Positions 46,701 to 55,275 are shown, counted from the stretch's first letter. The stretch: DNA of 64,000 bases from JAKFDI01 sp044508835 (GCA_044508835.1 JBIQHD010000001.1:310001-374000), one strand, 5' to 3'. Numbers and translations are program-made. Notes: generated from the letters alone by a model not told the origin.

Positions 46701-48939
46701 CTTCGGCCACCTGCCGCCGCGCGACGCCGCCGAGGCGCAGGCCGAGCGCATCCGCGACAAGGAACTGCTCAAGGCGCGCCTGGCCGCCCTGCAGGGCGAA
46801 GGCGAGGGCGTGACCCTGGCCATCGAGGCCGCGGTGGCCGCCTTCAACGCTGCCGACGCGCTCGACGCGCTGCACGAGGCCCAGGCCTACCGCCTCGCCT
46901 ACTGGCGCGTGGCGGCCGACGAGATCAACTACCGCCGCTTCTTCGACGTCAACGACCTCGCCGCGCTGCGCATGGAGGAGCCGGCGGTGTTCGAGGCCAC
47001 GCAGGGCTTCGCGCTGGAGCTGGCCGCGGCCGGCGTGGTCGACGGCCTGCGCATCGACCACCCCGACGGCCTGCACGACCCGGCGCAGTACTTCGAGCGC
47101 CTGCAGCAGGGCTACGCGCGCCGCGCCGGCCTCGCGCCGCCCGGGACCGATGCGAACGGGCGCCCCGCGCGCCCGCTGTACGTGGTGGCCGAGAAGATCG
47201 CCGCTTCGCACGAGGAGGTGCCGCAGGCCTGGGCACTGCACGGCACCACCGGCTACCGGTTCGCCAATCTCGTCAACGGCGTGCTGATGGACGCCGGCGC
47301 GCGCGAGCGCATCGACCGCGTCTGGACGCGCTTCAGCGGCGAGCGCCGGCCCTTCGAGGAGCTGGCCTACGAGGGCCGGCGCGCCATCATGCGCAGCTCG
47401 CTCGCCTCGGAGCTGACCATGCTCGCCACCGAGCTGCTGCGCATCGCGCGCGGCCACCGCCGCACGCGCGACTACACCTTCAACACCTTGCGTACCGCGC
47501 TGGCCGAGGTGGCGGCCTGCATGCCGGTGTACCGCAGCTACATCGTCGACGCGCCCTCGGCGCAGGACCGCCGCTACGTCGACTGGGCCGTGGCGCATGC
47601 GCGCCGGCGCAGCCGGGCGGCCGACACCTCGATCTTCGGCTTCGTGCACGAGTCGCTGCTCGCGCGGGCCGTCGAGGGCGCGCCGCCCGCGCTGGCCGGG
47701 CAGGTGCGCCGCTTCGCCATGCGCTTCCAGCAGTTCAGCGCGCCGGTGGCGGCCAAGGGCGTGGAGGACACGGCCTTCTACCGCTATGGCCGGCTCGTCT
47801 CGCAGAACGAGGTGGGCGGCGACCCGGGCAGCTTCGGCCTGACCGTGCGCGCCTTCCACGGGGCCGGCGCCGACCGCGCGGCGCGCTGGCCGCACACCAT
47901 CATCGCCACCTCCACGCACGACAACAAGCGCTCCGAGGACGTGCGCAACCGCCTGAACGTGCTGAGCGAGGTGCCCGCCGCGTGGCGGCTGTGGCTGCGG
48001 CGCTGGAGCGCCTCGCCGCAGCTGCAGCGCGCCGAGTCGGACGGCGAGCGCTGGCCCGCGCCGGCGGACGAGATCCTGCTGTGGCAGACGCTGCTCGGCA
48101 CGCTGCCGGCCGGCGGCCTGGGCGACGACGGCCTGCCCGCGTACCGCGAGCGCATCGAGCGCTACGCCCTCAAGGCCGCGCGCGAGGCCAAGCGGCACAC
48201 CAGCTGGATCAGCCCCGACGCGGACTACGAGGCGGCGCTCGCCGCCTTCGTGCGCAGCGTGCTCGTGCGCGTGCGGCCGAACCCGCTGCTGACCGACCTG
48301 CAGGCGCAGGCCTCGGTGCTCGCATGGTTCGGCGCGCTGAACAGCCTGGCCATGGTGCTGCTCAAGTTCACGTCGCCCGGCGTGCCCGACCTGTACCAGG
48401 GCAACGAGGTGATGGACCTGAGCCTCGTCGACCCGGACAACCGGCGCCCGGTGGACTATGCGATGCGCGCCCGCTGGCTCGACGAGCTGGCGGCGCTCGA
48501 TGCCGGCGGCGCGCCCGCGCCCGCACTGGCCGGCTTGCTGCGCGAGCCCTGCGACGGCCGGCTCAAGCTGTGGGTCACCTGGCGGCTGCTCGCCCTGCGC
48601 GAGCGCCTGCCGGCGCTGTTCCGCGACGGCGGCTACACCGCGCTCGCCGTCACCGGCGCGCGCGCCGAGCACGTGATCGGCCACGTGCGCGAGCACGACG
48701 GCCAGCGCGTCTTCACCGTCACCGGCCGCCTGTTCGCCCGCCTGGGCCTGCCGCCCGGCGAGCCGCCGACGGGCGAGGCGGCGTGGGGCGACACGTCGAT
48801 CGAGCTGCCTGGCCTCGCCGACGGTGCGTGGGTGCGCAACGTGCTGACCGGCGAGAGGCTCGCGGTGCAGGACGGCGGGCTGCGCCTGTCGCGGGTGTTC
48901 GCCACCCTGCCGGTGGCGGCGCTGGAAGTCGATGGGTAG
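43780..48939 (+). CDS. malQ-treY: 4-alpha-glucanotransferase / malto-oligosyltrehalose synthase fusion (MalQ-TreY)
   Basis: One 1719-residue frame encodes two enzymes. Residues about 1-765 are MalQ (GH77) with LQLYGLRSERNWGIGDFGDL, the nucleophile in LRIDHVMGLMRLYWIP, the acid/base in VIGEDLGTV, and STHDLATLAGWW. From about residue 770 (PRATYRLQFHRDFGF) to the end is TreY (GH13_26) with DGLRIDHPDGLHDP, VAEKI and STHDNKRSEDVRNRLNVL. MalQ lengthens and shuffles malto-oligosaccharides; TreY turns their reducing end into trehalose. Residues about 153-177 are translated from a dispersed palindromic repeat, in the linker before the MalQ barrel. Catalytic residues of both parts are intact. Confidence 0.93.
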   Translation: MAEPRDVLARLCARVGIATSYHDVFGQRHEMPPENLRTLLREFGIDEATPGALAAAEARDWHAPLPPVAVVEAGAGRWEVELRLPEPVSRLRWRVREEGGRAHAGEIDLAGCAVVATAEVDGVRHRALRVAFELALPVGYHVLSLSDPSQTHPFGLSLSKPHDVPPTGPSTSSGRTEQRSDGEGTLLITAPARCWRPPALQGDGRVWGPALQLYGLRSERNWGIGDFGDLATVVEQWAARGAGIVGLNPLHALFPHNPAHASPYSPSSRLWLNTLYLDVEAIEDFRDCEPAQRHVRSAAFQQRLERLRQAGLVDYPGVCAAKHDVLQQLHAHFREKHLAAGTPRANEFRAFQAEHGESLRLHATFEALQAQFHAADASVWGWPVWPESCRDPRSPAVRRFQAEQPGRIEYFEYLQWQADRQLAALARRCRERGLAVGLYLDLAVSVDRAGSDTWGHAALYAQGASVGAPPDAFNPAGQGWGLPPLRPDRLRDDRYAFFIETLRASMRHAGALRIDHVMGLMRLYWIPPGCSPREGAYVHYPLEELLAVVALESERNRCMVIGEDLGTVADEMRAALARFELLSYRLLYFERADGGAFKPPADYPREALVAVSTHDLATLAGWWTGRDLAVRQSLGLFPDPAVYEEQLAGRAQERVRLLLALQREGLLPEGMSPDASAATPLTPALVEAVHAYLAATPSRVMMLQLEDALGVAEQPNMPGTTHEHPNWRQKLPLAADAVIADARVQSLAALLARIRPHAPLREAAAPRAEAIVPRATYRLQFHRDFGFDDAIRVLPYLRRLGVSHVYCSPLMRARAGSTHGYDIVAHDEINPELGGREGFDRFAAAARERGMGLLLDMVPNHMGVLGADNAWWMDVLENGESSAYARHFDIDWHPVNRELDGKVLVPVLGEHYGAVLDGGQLSLRFEPQAGSFALRYFEHRFPLDPRSYAPLLQRAAAQLGDGASRDALSSLASAFGHLPPRDAAEAQAERIRDKELLKARLAALQGEGEGVTLAIEAAVAAFNAADALDALHEAQAYRLAYWRVAADEINYRRFFDVNDLAALRMEEPAVFEATQGFALELAAAGVVDGLRIDHPDGLHDPAQYFERLQQGYARRAGLAPPGTDANGRPARPLYVVAEKIAASHEEVPQAWALHGTTGYRFANLVNGVLMDAGARERIDRVWTRFSGERRPFEELAYEGRRAIMRSSLASELTMLATELLRIARGHRRTRDYTFNTLRTALAEVAACMPVYRSYIVDAPSAQDRRYVDWAVAHARRRSRAADTSIFGFVHESLLARAVEGAPPALAGQVRRFAMRFQQFSAPVAAKGVEDTAFYRYGRLVSQNEVGGDPGSFGLTVRAFHGAGADRAARWPHTIIATSTHDNKRSEDVRNRLNVLSEVPAAWRLWLRRWSASPQLQRAESDGERWPAPADEILLWQTLLGTLPAGGLGDDGLPAYRERIERYALKAAREAKRHTSWISPDADYEAALAAFVRSVLVRVRPNPLLTDLQAQASVLAWFGALNSLAMVLLKFTSPGVPDLYQGNEVMDLSLVDPDNRRPVDYAMRARWLDELAALDAGGAPAPALAGLLREPCDGRLKLWVTWRLLALRERLPALFRDGGYTALAVTGARAEHVIGHVREHDGQRVFTVTGRLFARLGLPPGEPPTGEAAWGDTSIELPGLADGAWVRNVLTGERLAVQDGGLRLSRVFATLPVAALEVDG
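44236..44308. repeat. inverted repeat pair (family B), in frame inside malQ-treY
   Basis: The left copy CCGTTCGGGCTGAGCCTGTC (from 44236) and the right copy (44282-44308), its reverse complement with a few changes, form a large hairpin. It is translated in frame as PFGLSLSKP and then PSTSSGRTE. The same unit recurs in the non-coding gap 48971-49618. The MalQ frame passes through without a stop. Confidence 0.88.
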
Positions 48940-48970
48940 CGGATGGTCGAACGACGAGGAATGTTCGGCG

Positions 48971-49127
48971 TAGCTTGTCGAAGCGTTCGCCTCATTCGTC
49001 CTGTTCGTCCATTTGCCCGTTTGCCCGTTTGCCCGTTTGCCCGTTCCTCTGACCCATCGAGCCGTTCGCGCTGAGGTATCGAAGCGCTCGCGCCACAAGT
49101 CCCGTTCGCGCTGAGCTTGTCGAAGCG
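48971..49127. repeat. family B repeat cluster
   Basis: A degenerate copy at 48971-48990 is followed by direct copies at 49062-49085 and 49102-49127. Consensus CCGTTCGCGCTGAGCTTGTC then GAAGCG, matching the in-frame copies at 44236-44308. Confidence 0.85.
49013..49044. repeat. tandem 8-mer, four copies
   Basis: Four perfect head-to-tail copies of TTGCCCGT, 32 bases, preceded by a partial related unit. It is the kind of tract that varies by slipped-strand mispairing. It lies outside any gene. Confidence 0.9.
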
Positions 49128-49201
49128 TGCGCGCGGTCCGGTTTGATGGTTTGTGAATGCGGTCGAAGCTGTGAGGAGCCGGGTCTCGCCCCGGCGGGCG
49201 A

Positions 49202-49233
49202 GTTACTTCTCTTGTCTCGCCAAGAGAAGTAAC
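49202..49233. repeat. long palindrome of a dispersed repeat
   Basis: Perfect 13-base arms GTTACTTCTCTTG and CAAGAGAAGTAAC are separated by six bases. Similar AGAGAAGTAAC-type elements recur in intergenic regions of many Burkholderiales genomes, as I recall. This is the only copy in the window. Confidence 0.85.
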
Positions 49234-49510
49234 CAAGAGAAGGCGACCCGGAGCCGTCGCCCCTCGCTGCGCGAGGGGTGCGCTGCGATGCTCGGGCTTC
49301 GCAGCCTCGCGCGAAACTCGCTACGCGGCCCTGCGGTCCGCTGCGCTCAGACAGTCGCGCGAAGTCAGACCACGAGGGGCGCTGTCGCGCCCGGCTGCAA
49401 AGCCCTGCGCTTCTCGCCGACGCCTACGGGAGGCGATTCGGCTCGCTGCGCATCGCCACCCGGGCGGGCGTCGCTGCGCGACGCACCGCACAAGCCGGAC
49501 TGCACGCACG

Positions 49511-49618
49511 CTTCGACAAGCTCAGCGCGAACGGGGTTTCACGCGACGGGCGCTTCGATGCCTGAGCGCGAACGGGGCGCGTGGCGAGTGGCGAGCCCTT
49601 CGACAAGCCCGAACGGTT
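49511..49618. repeat. family B repeat cluster, inverted copies
   Basis: Three units in the opposite orientation to the 49062 cluster: 49511-49535, 49552-49576 and a shortened one at 49597-49618. Consensus CTTCGACAAGCTCAGCGCGA then ACGGG. They lie just 3' of the convergent lipoprotein gene. Confidence 0.85.
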
Positions 49619-49642
49619 CCTTTCGGACGGCCGCGAGCCGGC

Positions 49643-51013
49643 CTAGCGCCTCGGCGCCACCCGTGTCGACAGCGGCGGGCTGCGGTAGTCCGGCTGCAGG
49701 CGGCAGCCCGGCCCGAACGTCGCCTCCAGGGCCTGGCAGCGCTGCGCGATGCCCGCCGGCGTCGGCTTCTCGCCCGCATCCACCCAGCGCAGCAGCGCCT
49801 CGAACAGCGCGGGGTAGGTGGGGTCGCTCAGGTAGCTGTGCGTCGCGTGGTCGCTGAAGACCTGCACCAGCCGGCCGGCTGTCCCCGCCCGTTCCATCGT
49901 CTCGCGGAAGGCCGACTCCAGCTCGACGAAGGCCGTGGGGTCGCCGATGCCGTGCACGGTGAGCACCGGCACGCCGATGCGTCCCGTCAGGTCGGTGTCG
50001 GCGCCGAACTGCGCCACGGCCTGCGGGTCGGCGCGGTAGCGCAGCACGCCGGCGTTGAGCGCCGCGTCGTCGTCGGAGCCGGCGTAGCGCACGCCCTCGT
50101 TGCCGAACACGCTGCGCCCGCCGGTGCGGTGCTGCGCGATGTCCTGGAAGTGCCAGGTGGCCCAGTTCAGGTGCGCGAGCACCGAGCCCTCGGGGATGCG
50201 GATCACGTCGACGATGGTCTTCAGCCGGCGCGCCTGCCCGGGGCTGCGCTGCGCCGCCGGCTTGCGCACGCCGAGGCAGTCGTCCACGCGCTTGGACAGC
50301 TCGGCCCGCGTCAGCGTGCTGCCGGCGGGCAGGCCCATCCACAGCGGATAGGCCGGCTCGTCCGGCCGCGGGTGGTTGTGGCACAGGTACTGGTAGACCA
50401 CGCGCAGGTCGAGGCGGAAGTCGTAGGAGCGCGTGCCGCCGGCGACCACGCCGCTCGTCAGCAGCACCGCGTCGTAGGGCGAGCGCGCGCCGGGCGCGGC
50501 AACCATCTCCGCCGCCTTCGCGGCCACGTTCGCGCCCCAGGACTGCCCGTGCAGCAGCGTGTGCCGCGGCGTGGCCACATGCTCGACGAAGATGCGCCGC
50601 ACGCGTTCGGTGTCCTCGGCGGCGGAGCGCACGGCCACGCCGCCCTGGCGGAACACCGAGCCGGCCCAGGCGTAGCCGGCCTTCACGGTGATGGCCCAGC
50701 GCTTGATGTCCTCGTCGGCGCGGCTGGCCTTCGGCTCGCCGAGCGCCGGGCCGCCGTGCGCGTGCACGACGAGCACCTGGTTCCATTGCGCGGGCATGAC
50801 GATGAGGTAGGGCGCGCCGGCGGAATCCTGCCCGCGCAGGCAGCGTGCGCCGGCCGGCACGCCCTCGGGGCAGGCGGCGGCCAGGGGCGCGGCCTCGGGA
50901 GCGGGGCGGGGGCCTTGCGCGCAGCCGGCGAGCACGGCGGCCAGCGACAGCGCCGCCGCGCCGTGCCACGGAAAGGCGGGGAAGTGGCGCGAGGGCATGG
51001 GCATCGTCTCCAT
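49643..51013 (-). CDS. secreted alpha/beta-hydrolase lipoprotein
   Basis: The 456-residue protein has a lipoprotein signal with lipobox LAGC (Cys at about 31), so it should be membrane anchored. The alpha/beta-hydrolase core has the oxyanion segment VVHAHGGP, the nucleophile elbow HGQSWGA, an Asp in VHGIGDPTAF, and a terminal His in FSDHATHSYL. These suggest an esterase- or peptidase-like enzyme. In-frame ATGs at 51004 and 50998 are alternative starts. It diverges from a LysR regulator, a common arrangement for regulator and target. The substrate is unknown. Confidence 0.82.
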   Translation of the reverse strand: METMPMPSRHFPAFPWHGAAALSLAAVLAGCAQGPRPAPEAAPLAAACPEGVPAGARCLRGQDSAGAPYLIVMPAQWNQVLVVHAHGGPALGEPKASRADEDIKRWAITVKAGYAWAGSVFRQGGVAVRSAAEDTERVRRIFVEHVATPRHTLLHGQSWGANVAAKAAEMVAAPGARSPYDAVLLTSGVVAGGTRSYDFRLDLRVVYQYLCHNHPRPDEPAYPLWMGLPAGSTLTRAELSKRVDDCLGVRKPAAQRSPGQARRLKTIVDVIRIPEGSVLAHLNWATWHFQDIAQHRTGGRSVFGNEGVRYAGSDDDAALNAGVLRYRADPQAVAQFGADTDLTGRIGVPVLTVHGIGDPTAFVELESAFRETMERAGTAGRLVQVFSDHATHSYLSDPTYPALFEALLRWVDAGEKPTPAGIAQRCQALEATFGPGCRLQPDYRSPPLSTRVAPRR

Positions 51014-51097
51014 CGGTTCGGGGTGGGGGCCGCAAGTTAGCGGCCCATCATCAGACGGTCAAATACACTGGATGGCCGATTCCGATACGTCAAGGAT

Positions 51098-52039
51098 ATG
51101 GAGCTGCGACACCTGCGCTACTTCGTGGCGGTGGCCGAGGCCGGGCACGTGACCCGCGCCGCGGCGCGGCTGGGCATCCAGCAGCCGCCGCTGAGCCAGC
51201 AGATCCGCGCGCTGGAAGCGCGGCTCGGCCTGCCGCTGTTCCACCGCCATCCGAAGGGCGTGGCGCTCACCGACGGCGGCCGCCTCTTTCTCGCCGAGGC
51301 GCGGCGCCTGCTGGACGACGTGGCGGCGGTGGAAGCGCGCATGGCGCGCGTGGCCCGTGGCCAGCAGGGCAGCCTGTGCGTGGGCTTCACCAGCTCGGCG
51401 GCGGCGCACGCCTTCACGCCCGAGGCGCTGCGCGCCTGCCGCAGCCGCTTTCCCGACATCGAGCTGGTGCTGAGCGAGAACAACGCGGCCGAGATCACCG
51501 AGGCGGTGGCGGCCTCGCGGCTGCATTGCGGCTTCCTGCGCGTGCCGGTGTCGCAGCCGGCGGGCGTGGTGCTGCGCCCGCTGCTGCACGAGCCGGCGGT
51601 GGTGGCGCTGCCGCTCGACCACCCGCTGGCCCTGCGCCGCGGCCGCGCCGGCATCACGCTGAAGGACCTGCACGGCGCCAACCTCATCCTCGTGCGGCGC
51701 CCGGGCGCGCCGGGGCTGTACGCCAACCTGCTCGCGCTGTGCGCCCGGCGCGGCGTGCGCCCGCGCATCGTGGCCGAGGTCGAGCGCATGATGACCAACC
51801 TGAACCTGGTGGCCGCGGGCGTGGGCCTGTCGGTGGTGCCGGCGTCGATGCAGGGCGCGCAGCCGCACGCCATCTGCTACCGCCCGCTCGCGCCCTCGGT
51901 GCGGCTGGATGCGCCGCTCACGCTGGCCTACCGCGCGGGCGAGGCCGACGCGCCGGGCGCCGTGGCGACCTTCGTCTCGCTGGTGCTGGACATCGCGGCG
52001 CGCCGCGCCGGCCCGGCCGCCGCCGCGCAGCGGGCGTGA
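51098..52039 (+). CDS. LysR-family transcriptional regulator
   Basis: The 313-residue protein has the N-terminal LysR HTH (MELRHLRYFVAVAEAGHVTRAAARLGIQQPPLSQQIRALE) and the periplasmic-binding-like effector domain (VGFTSSAAAHAFTPEALRACRSRFPDIEL). The N-terminus is typical of the CatM/BenM/CbbR-like branch. It is followed by a Bug binding protein after five bases and diverges from a secreted hydrolase. It may control both in response to an aromatic or organic acid, by inference. Confidence 0.92.
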   Translation: MELRHLRYFVAVAEAGHVTRAAARLGIQQPPLSQQIRALEARLGLPLFHRHPKGVALTDGGRLFLAEARRLLDDVAAVEARMARVARGQQGSLCVGFTSSAAAHAFTPEALRACRSRFPDIELVLSENNAAEITEAVAASRLHCGFLRVPVSQPAGVVLRPLLHEPAVVALPLDHPLALRRGRAGITLKDLHGANLILVRRPGAPGLYANLLALCARRGVRPRIVAEVERMMTNLNLVAAGVGLSVVPASMQGAQPHAICYRPLAPSVRLDAPLTLAYRAGEADAPGAVATFVSLVLDIAARRAGPAAAAQRA

Positions 52040-52043
52040 CGCC

Positions 52044-53021
52044 GTGCGGCCGGCGGCGTCCCCGATCCGGCGCGGGCTGCTGCTCGGCGCGGCCGCGGCG
52101 CTGGTGCACGCGCCGGCCCGCGCCGCCGCCTGGCCGGCGCGTGCGGTCCGCCTCGTCGTGGCCTATCCGCCCGGCGGCGTCAGCGACGAGATCGCGCGCG
52201 CCCTGGCGGCGCAGCTCGCGCCGCGGCTGGGCGTGCCCGTGGTGGTGGAGCACCGCGCGGGCGCCGGCGGCGCGGTGGCAATGGAATGGCTGGCGCGGGC
52301 CGCGCCCGACGGCCATGCGCTGTGCTTCTCGGCCATCACGCCGCTGTCGCTGTCGCCGCTGCTGCGGCCGGTGGGCTACGACCCGCGGCGCGACATCGCC
52401 CCGGTGGCCAGCGTGATGCTCACGCCGGTGCTGGTGGTGGGCACGCCGGCCTTCGAGGGCGAAAGCTTCGCGGCCATGCTGGCGGCGGCGCGCTCGCGCC
52501 CCGGCCGCATCCGCTGGGCCACCTCGGGCACGGGCACCACCGGCCACCTGGTGCTGGCGCAGGTGTGCCGCGAGAGCGCCGCCGACATCACCCACGTGCC
52601 CTACAAGGGCGGCGGCCAGCAGATCAACGACGCGCTGGGCGGGCAGTTCGAGCTGCTGTCGACCAACGTCGGCCCGCTGCAGCTGCAGCACGTGCGCGAC
52701 GGCCGCTTCAGGCCGCTGGCGGTGGGCGCGCCGCGGCGACTGGCGGTGCTGCCGGGCGTGCCCACGCTCGCCGAGCTGGGCTTCGCGGGCGCCAACCGGG
52801 TGTCGGTGTTCGGCCTGTTCGCGCCCGGCGCCACGCCGCCCGCGGTGCTGCAGCGCGTGCAGGCCGAAGTGGCGCGCGCGCTGGCCCGCCCGGCGCTGCG
52901 CCGGCGCCTGCTCGACGCCAACAACCTGCCGGCGGACGGCGGGCGGCAGGCGTTCGCGCGGGTGATCGAGGCGGAGTCGCGGATGAACCGCGCCCTGCTG
53001 GCGGCCGGCCTCGTGCGTTGA
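52044..53021 (+). CDS. Bug-family (TTT) periplasmic substrate-binding protein
   Basis: The GTG at 52044, five bases after the LysR stop, gives 325 residues. The N-terminus SPIRRGLLLGAAAALVHAPA is a twin-Arg-like signal, and cleavage is probable near ARAAA. Bug motifs are clear: RLVVAYPPGGVSDEIARAL, VEHRAGAGGAVAMEW and HVPYKGGGQQIND. As with the copy at 30355, no TctAB carrier is nearby. The adjacent LysR gene probably regulates it. Confidence 0.9.
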   Translation: MRPAASPIRRGLLLGAAAALVHAPARAAAWPARAVRLVVAYPPGGVSDEIARALAAQLAPRLGVPVVVEHRAGAGGAVAMEWLARAAPDGHALCFSAITPLSLSPLLRPVGYDPRRDIAPVASVMLTPVLVVGTPAFEGESFAAMLAAARSRPGRIRWATSGTGTTGHLVLAQVCRESAADITHVPYKGGGQQINDALGGQFELLSTNVGPLQLQHVRDGRFRPLAVGAPRRLAVLPGVPTLAELGFAGANRVSVFGLFAPGATPPAVLQRVQAEVARALARPALRRRLLDANNLPADGGRQAFARVIEAESRMNRALLAAGLVR

Positions 53022-53036
53022 CGGCGAGCGGGCGCG

Positions 53037-55052
53037 TCAGGCGTGGCCGGGGCCCTGGCCTTGCGAGAACGCCAGCCCGCGGTCGATCGCCTCCAGCAGC
53101 TCGTTCACGTCGATCGGCTTGGTGACGTAGCCGTGGTAGCCGGCCGCCATCACGGCCTCCACCGTCTTGGGCATGGCGTCGGCGCTCAGGGCGATGACGG
53201 GAATGTGCGCCGTGGCCGGGTCCGCGCGCAGGATGGCCTGCGCCTGGCGGCCCGTGAGCTCGGGCATGTTGTTGTCCATCAGGATGAGCTGCGGCCGATG
53301 CTCGCGCGCCAGCTCGACGCCGCGGCGGCCGTTGGTGGCGGTGAGCAGGCGAAGCTGCGGGCGCAGGCGCATCACGTGCCTGACGAGCTCCAGGCTCGCC
53401 TGGTTGTCCTCGACGCACAGCACGGTCGCCGTCGGCTGCCCGGCCTGCGGGCCGCCCTCGGCGGTCGGCGTCGCCGGCGCCGCGTCGGCCTGCGCCGCCG
53501 CGTCCGCCACGCGCGGCAGCTCGATCCAGAACTCGCTGCCCACGCCCGGCGTGCTGGCCACGCCGATGCTGCCGCGCATCAGCTCCACCAGGCGCTTGGT
53601 GACGACGAGGCCGATGCCCGTGCCCTCCTCGGTGCCGGCTTCCTGGCCGAGGCGGTTGAAGGGCTGGAACAGCGTGTCGACCTGGTCGGGCCGCAGGCCC
53701 GGGCCGGTGTCGCGCACGGTCAGGCGCACGCGCTCTCCGTCCACCACCGCGCAGTGCAGCTCGACGCTGCCGTTCGGCCGGTTGTACTTGACGGCGTTCG
53801 ACAGCAGGTTGAGCAGCACCTGCTTGAGCCGCGTGCCGTCGGCCACCACCGCCAGCCCGGCTCGCGCCGGGAAGCGCACCGCCAGGCCGCGCGGCGCGGC
53901 CATCGCCTCGACCATCGTGCGGCACTCCGCCAGCACGCCGTCCAGCGGCAGCGGCTGCAGGCTCACGTTGAGCTTGCCGGCCTCGATCTGCGCGAGGTTG
54001 AGCACCTCGTTGATGAGCGTGAGCAGGTGCCGCCCGGCGTTGACGATGTGGTCGACGAACACCTTCGCCTGCTCGGAGGAGGTGTCGGCATTGGGCAGGC
54101 GCAGCAGCTGGCCGAAGCCGATGATGGCGTTCAGCGGCGTGCGCAGCTCGTGGCTCATGCTGGAGAGGAATTCCGACTTCGCCCGGTTCGCCGCCTCGGC
54201 GCTGGCGCTGGCGGCGGCGAGCTCGCGGTTGGAGGCCTCGAGCTGCAGCGTGCGCTCCTGCACGCGCTGCTCGAGCCCGGCGTTCAGGCGCATCACCTCC
54301 TGCTGCGCGGCGCGGCGCTCGCGCACCTCGCGCAGCGTCTCGGTGTTCGACGCCTCCAGCGCCACCGTGCGGCGCTCGATCTCGGAGAGCATGTCGTTGA
54401 AGGCGTCGACCAGCTCGCCGACCTCGTCGTCGCTGAGCTTGTGCGCGCGGCGGGAGTAGTCGCGCCGCTCGACCACGTCGCGCGCGATGGTGCCGATGGC
54501 CAGCACCGGCCCGGTGACGATGCGCTGCAGCCACAGCGACACCCCGAACGCGAACAGCATGGCGATGGCCGCCACGATGAGCGCGATGCCGCCGTAGTTG
54601 AGCAGCCGGTCGTAGAGCTCGTAGTCGGCGCGCAGGTAGACGGTGCCCATGCGCTCGCCCTGCACCACGATGGGCTTGACGGCCTCGAGCGTGCTGCCGG
54701 CGATGCGCACGCCGTCGGCGGCGGGCCGCGGGGGCAGCGGGGCCTGCCCCTCGTCGGCCAGGTACGAGGCGAACAGGTGGCCGTCCTGGTCGTAGACGGC
54801 GGCGGCCCGCATCCGCGGGTGCAGGCGCAGCGAGGCGAGGTTCTCGGTGGCGACCCGGGCGTCGTCGAAGGCCACCGCCGGCGCGGTGGTGCGCCCGAGC
54901 AGGTCGGCCTGGGCGCCGAGGTCGTTCACGCCGCCCTGGTGGTAGGCGCGCAGGTCGTAGCCGATCATCGCGCCGAGGGCGACGACCACGGCGGCCAGCG
55001 TCGTCAGCAGCATGACGCTGAGCAGCTTGCGCCGCAGCGAACCTTGGCTCAT
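53037..55052 (-). CDS. hybrid sensor histidine kinase with periplasmic sensor and HAMP
   Basis: The 671-residue protein (ATG at 55052) has two membrane spans (about 12-35 and 155-178). They flank a periplasmic CHASE8-like region (YHQGGVNDLGAQADLLGRTTAPAVAFDD). HAMP follows, then a coiled coil, HisKA with SSMSHELRTPLNA, HATPase with DTGPGLRP and GTGIGLVVT, and a C-terminal receiver (VLCVEDN, LMDNNMPELTG, KPID). It lies downstream of a TonB-type receptor and a YfiR protein on the same strand. This gene set recurs in betaproteobacteria and is thought to link an outer-membrane signal to cytoplasmic regulation. Confidence 0.9.
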   Translation of the reverse strand: MSQGSLRRKLLSVMLLTTLAAVVVALGAMIGYDLRAYHQGGVNDLGAQADLLGRTTAPAVAFDDARVATENLASLRLHPRMRAAAVYDQDGHLFASYLADEGQAPLPPRPAADGVRIAGSTLEAVKPIVVQGERMGTVYLRADYELYDRLLNYGGIALIVAAIAMLFAFGVSLWLQRIVTGPVLAIGTIARDVVERRDYSRRAHKLSDDEVGELVDAFNDMLSEIERRTVALEASNTETLREVRERRAAQQEVMRLNAGLEQRVQERTLQLEASNRELAAASASAEAANRAKSEFLSSMSHELRTPLNAIIGFGQLLRLPNADTSSEQAKVFVDHIVNAGRHLLTLINEVLNLAQIEAGKLNVSLQPLPLDGVLAECRTMVEAMAAPRGLAVRFPARAGLAVVADGTRLKQVLLNLLSNAVKYNRPNGSVELHCAVVDGERVRLTVRDTGPGLRPDQVDTLFQPFNRLGQEAGTEEGTGIGLVVTKRLVELMRGSIGVASTPGVGSEFWIELPRVADAAAQADAAPATPTAEGGPQAGQPTATVLCVEDNQASLELVRHVMRLRPQLRLLTATNGRRGVELAREHRPQLILMDNNMPELTGRQAQAILRADPATAHIPVIALSADAMPKTVEAVMAAGYHGYVTKPIDVNELLEAIDRGLAFSQGQGPGHA

Positions 55053-55167
55053 GTCAGTTGCTCCACTGCGCGTGGCGTGACTCGCGACGCATGAACCGGG
55101 GAGCATTCCCAAGCGAACACCGCGGATCCGGCTCTGCCGGTCCGCTGGTGTTGCCTTGCAGGCCGCG

Positions 55168-55249
55168 CCGGGCCAGTGGCCCGGCCCTTCGCCAGGCGCG
55201 ACAGGTCCACCGGACCTGCCGCGTCCGGGCTCAGCCCCCTCGAGGGGGC
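55168..55249. repeat. run of three hairpins between yfiR-like and kinase genes
   Basis: Three palindromes follow one another: CCGGGCC/GGCCCGG (55168-55184), CAGGTCC/GGACCTG (55202-55218) and GCCCCCTCGAGGGGGC (55234-55249). A GCGCG-ACGCGC dyad follows. The gap (55053-55275) has no gene. The last hairpin could act as a terminator-like or RNA-processing structure, but no T-run follows on either strand. Confidence 0.75.
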
Positions 55250-55275
55250 GCGCGACGCGCGTAGGGGGTGGCCAT

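Larger units (their letters stand above)
48940..49642. other. 703-base gap filled with repeats, no gene supported
   Basis: Between malQ-treY and the convergent lipoprotein gene I see only repeats: several family B units, a tandem 8-mer, a long palindrome around GTTACTTCTCTTG, and GC-rich hairpins. Small open frames exist but look like by-products of GC bias. Confidence 0.7.

Noticed and set aside
49013..49044. Four tandem 8-base repeats as a possible CRISPR or phase-variable promoter
   Set aside because: No spacers between units, so not CRISPR; no gene starts nearby, so a phase-variation role has no visible target.
44296..49236. Open frame of about 1650 codons antisense to malQ-treY
   Set aside because: Same cause: third-position GC removes stops on the opposite strand. 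No recognisable domain.
49153..49857. Plus-strand frame in the repeat-rich gap
   Set aside because: It runs through family B repeats and the antisense of the lipoprotein gene, with no RBS or domain.
55234..55249. Intrinsic terminator at the GCCCCCTCGAGGGGGC hairpin
   Set aside because: No T-run follows on either strand; kept only as a structured repeat.
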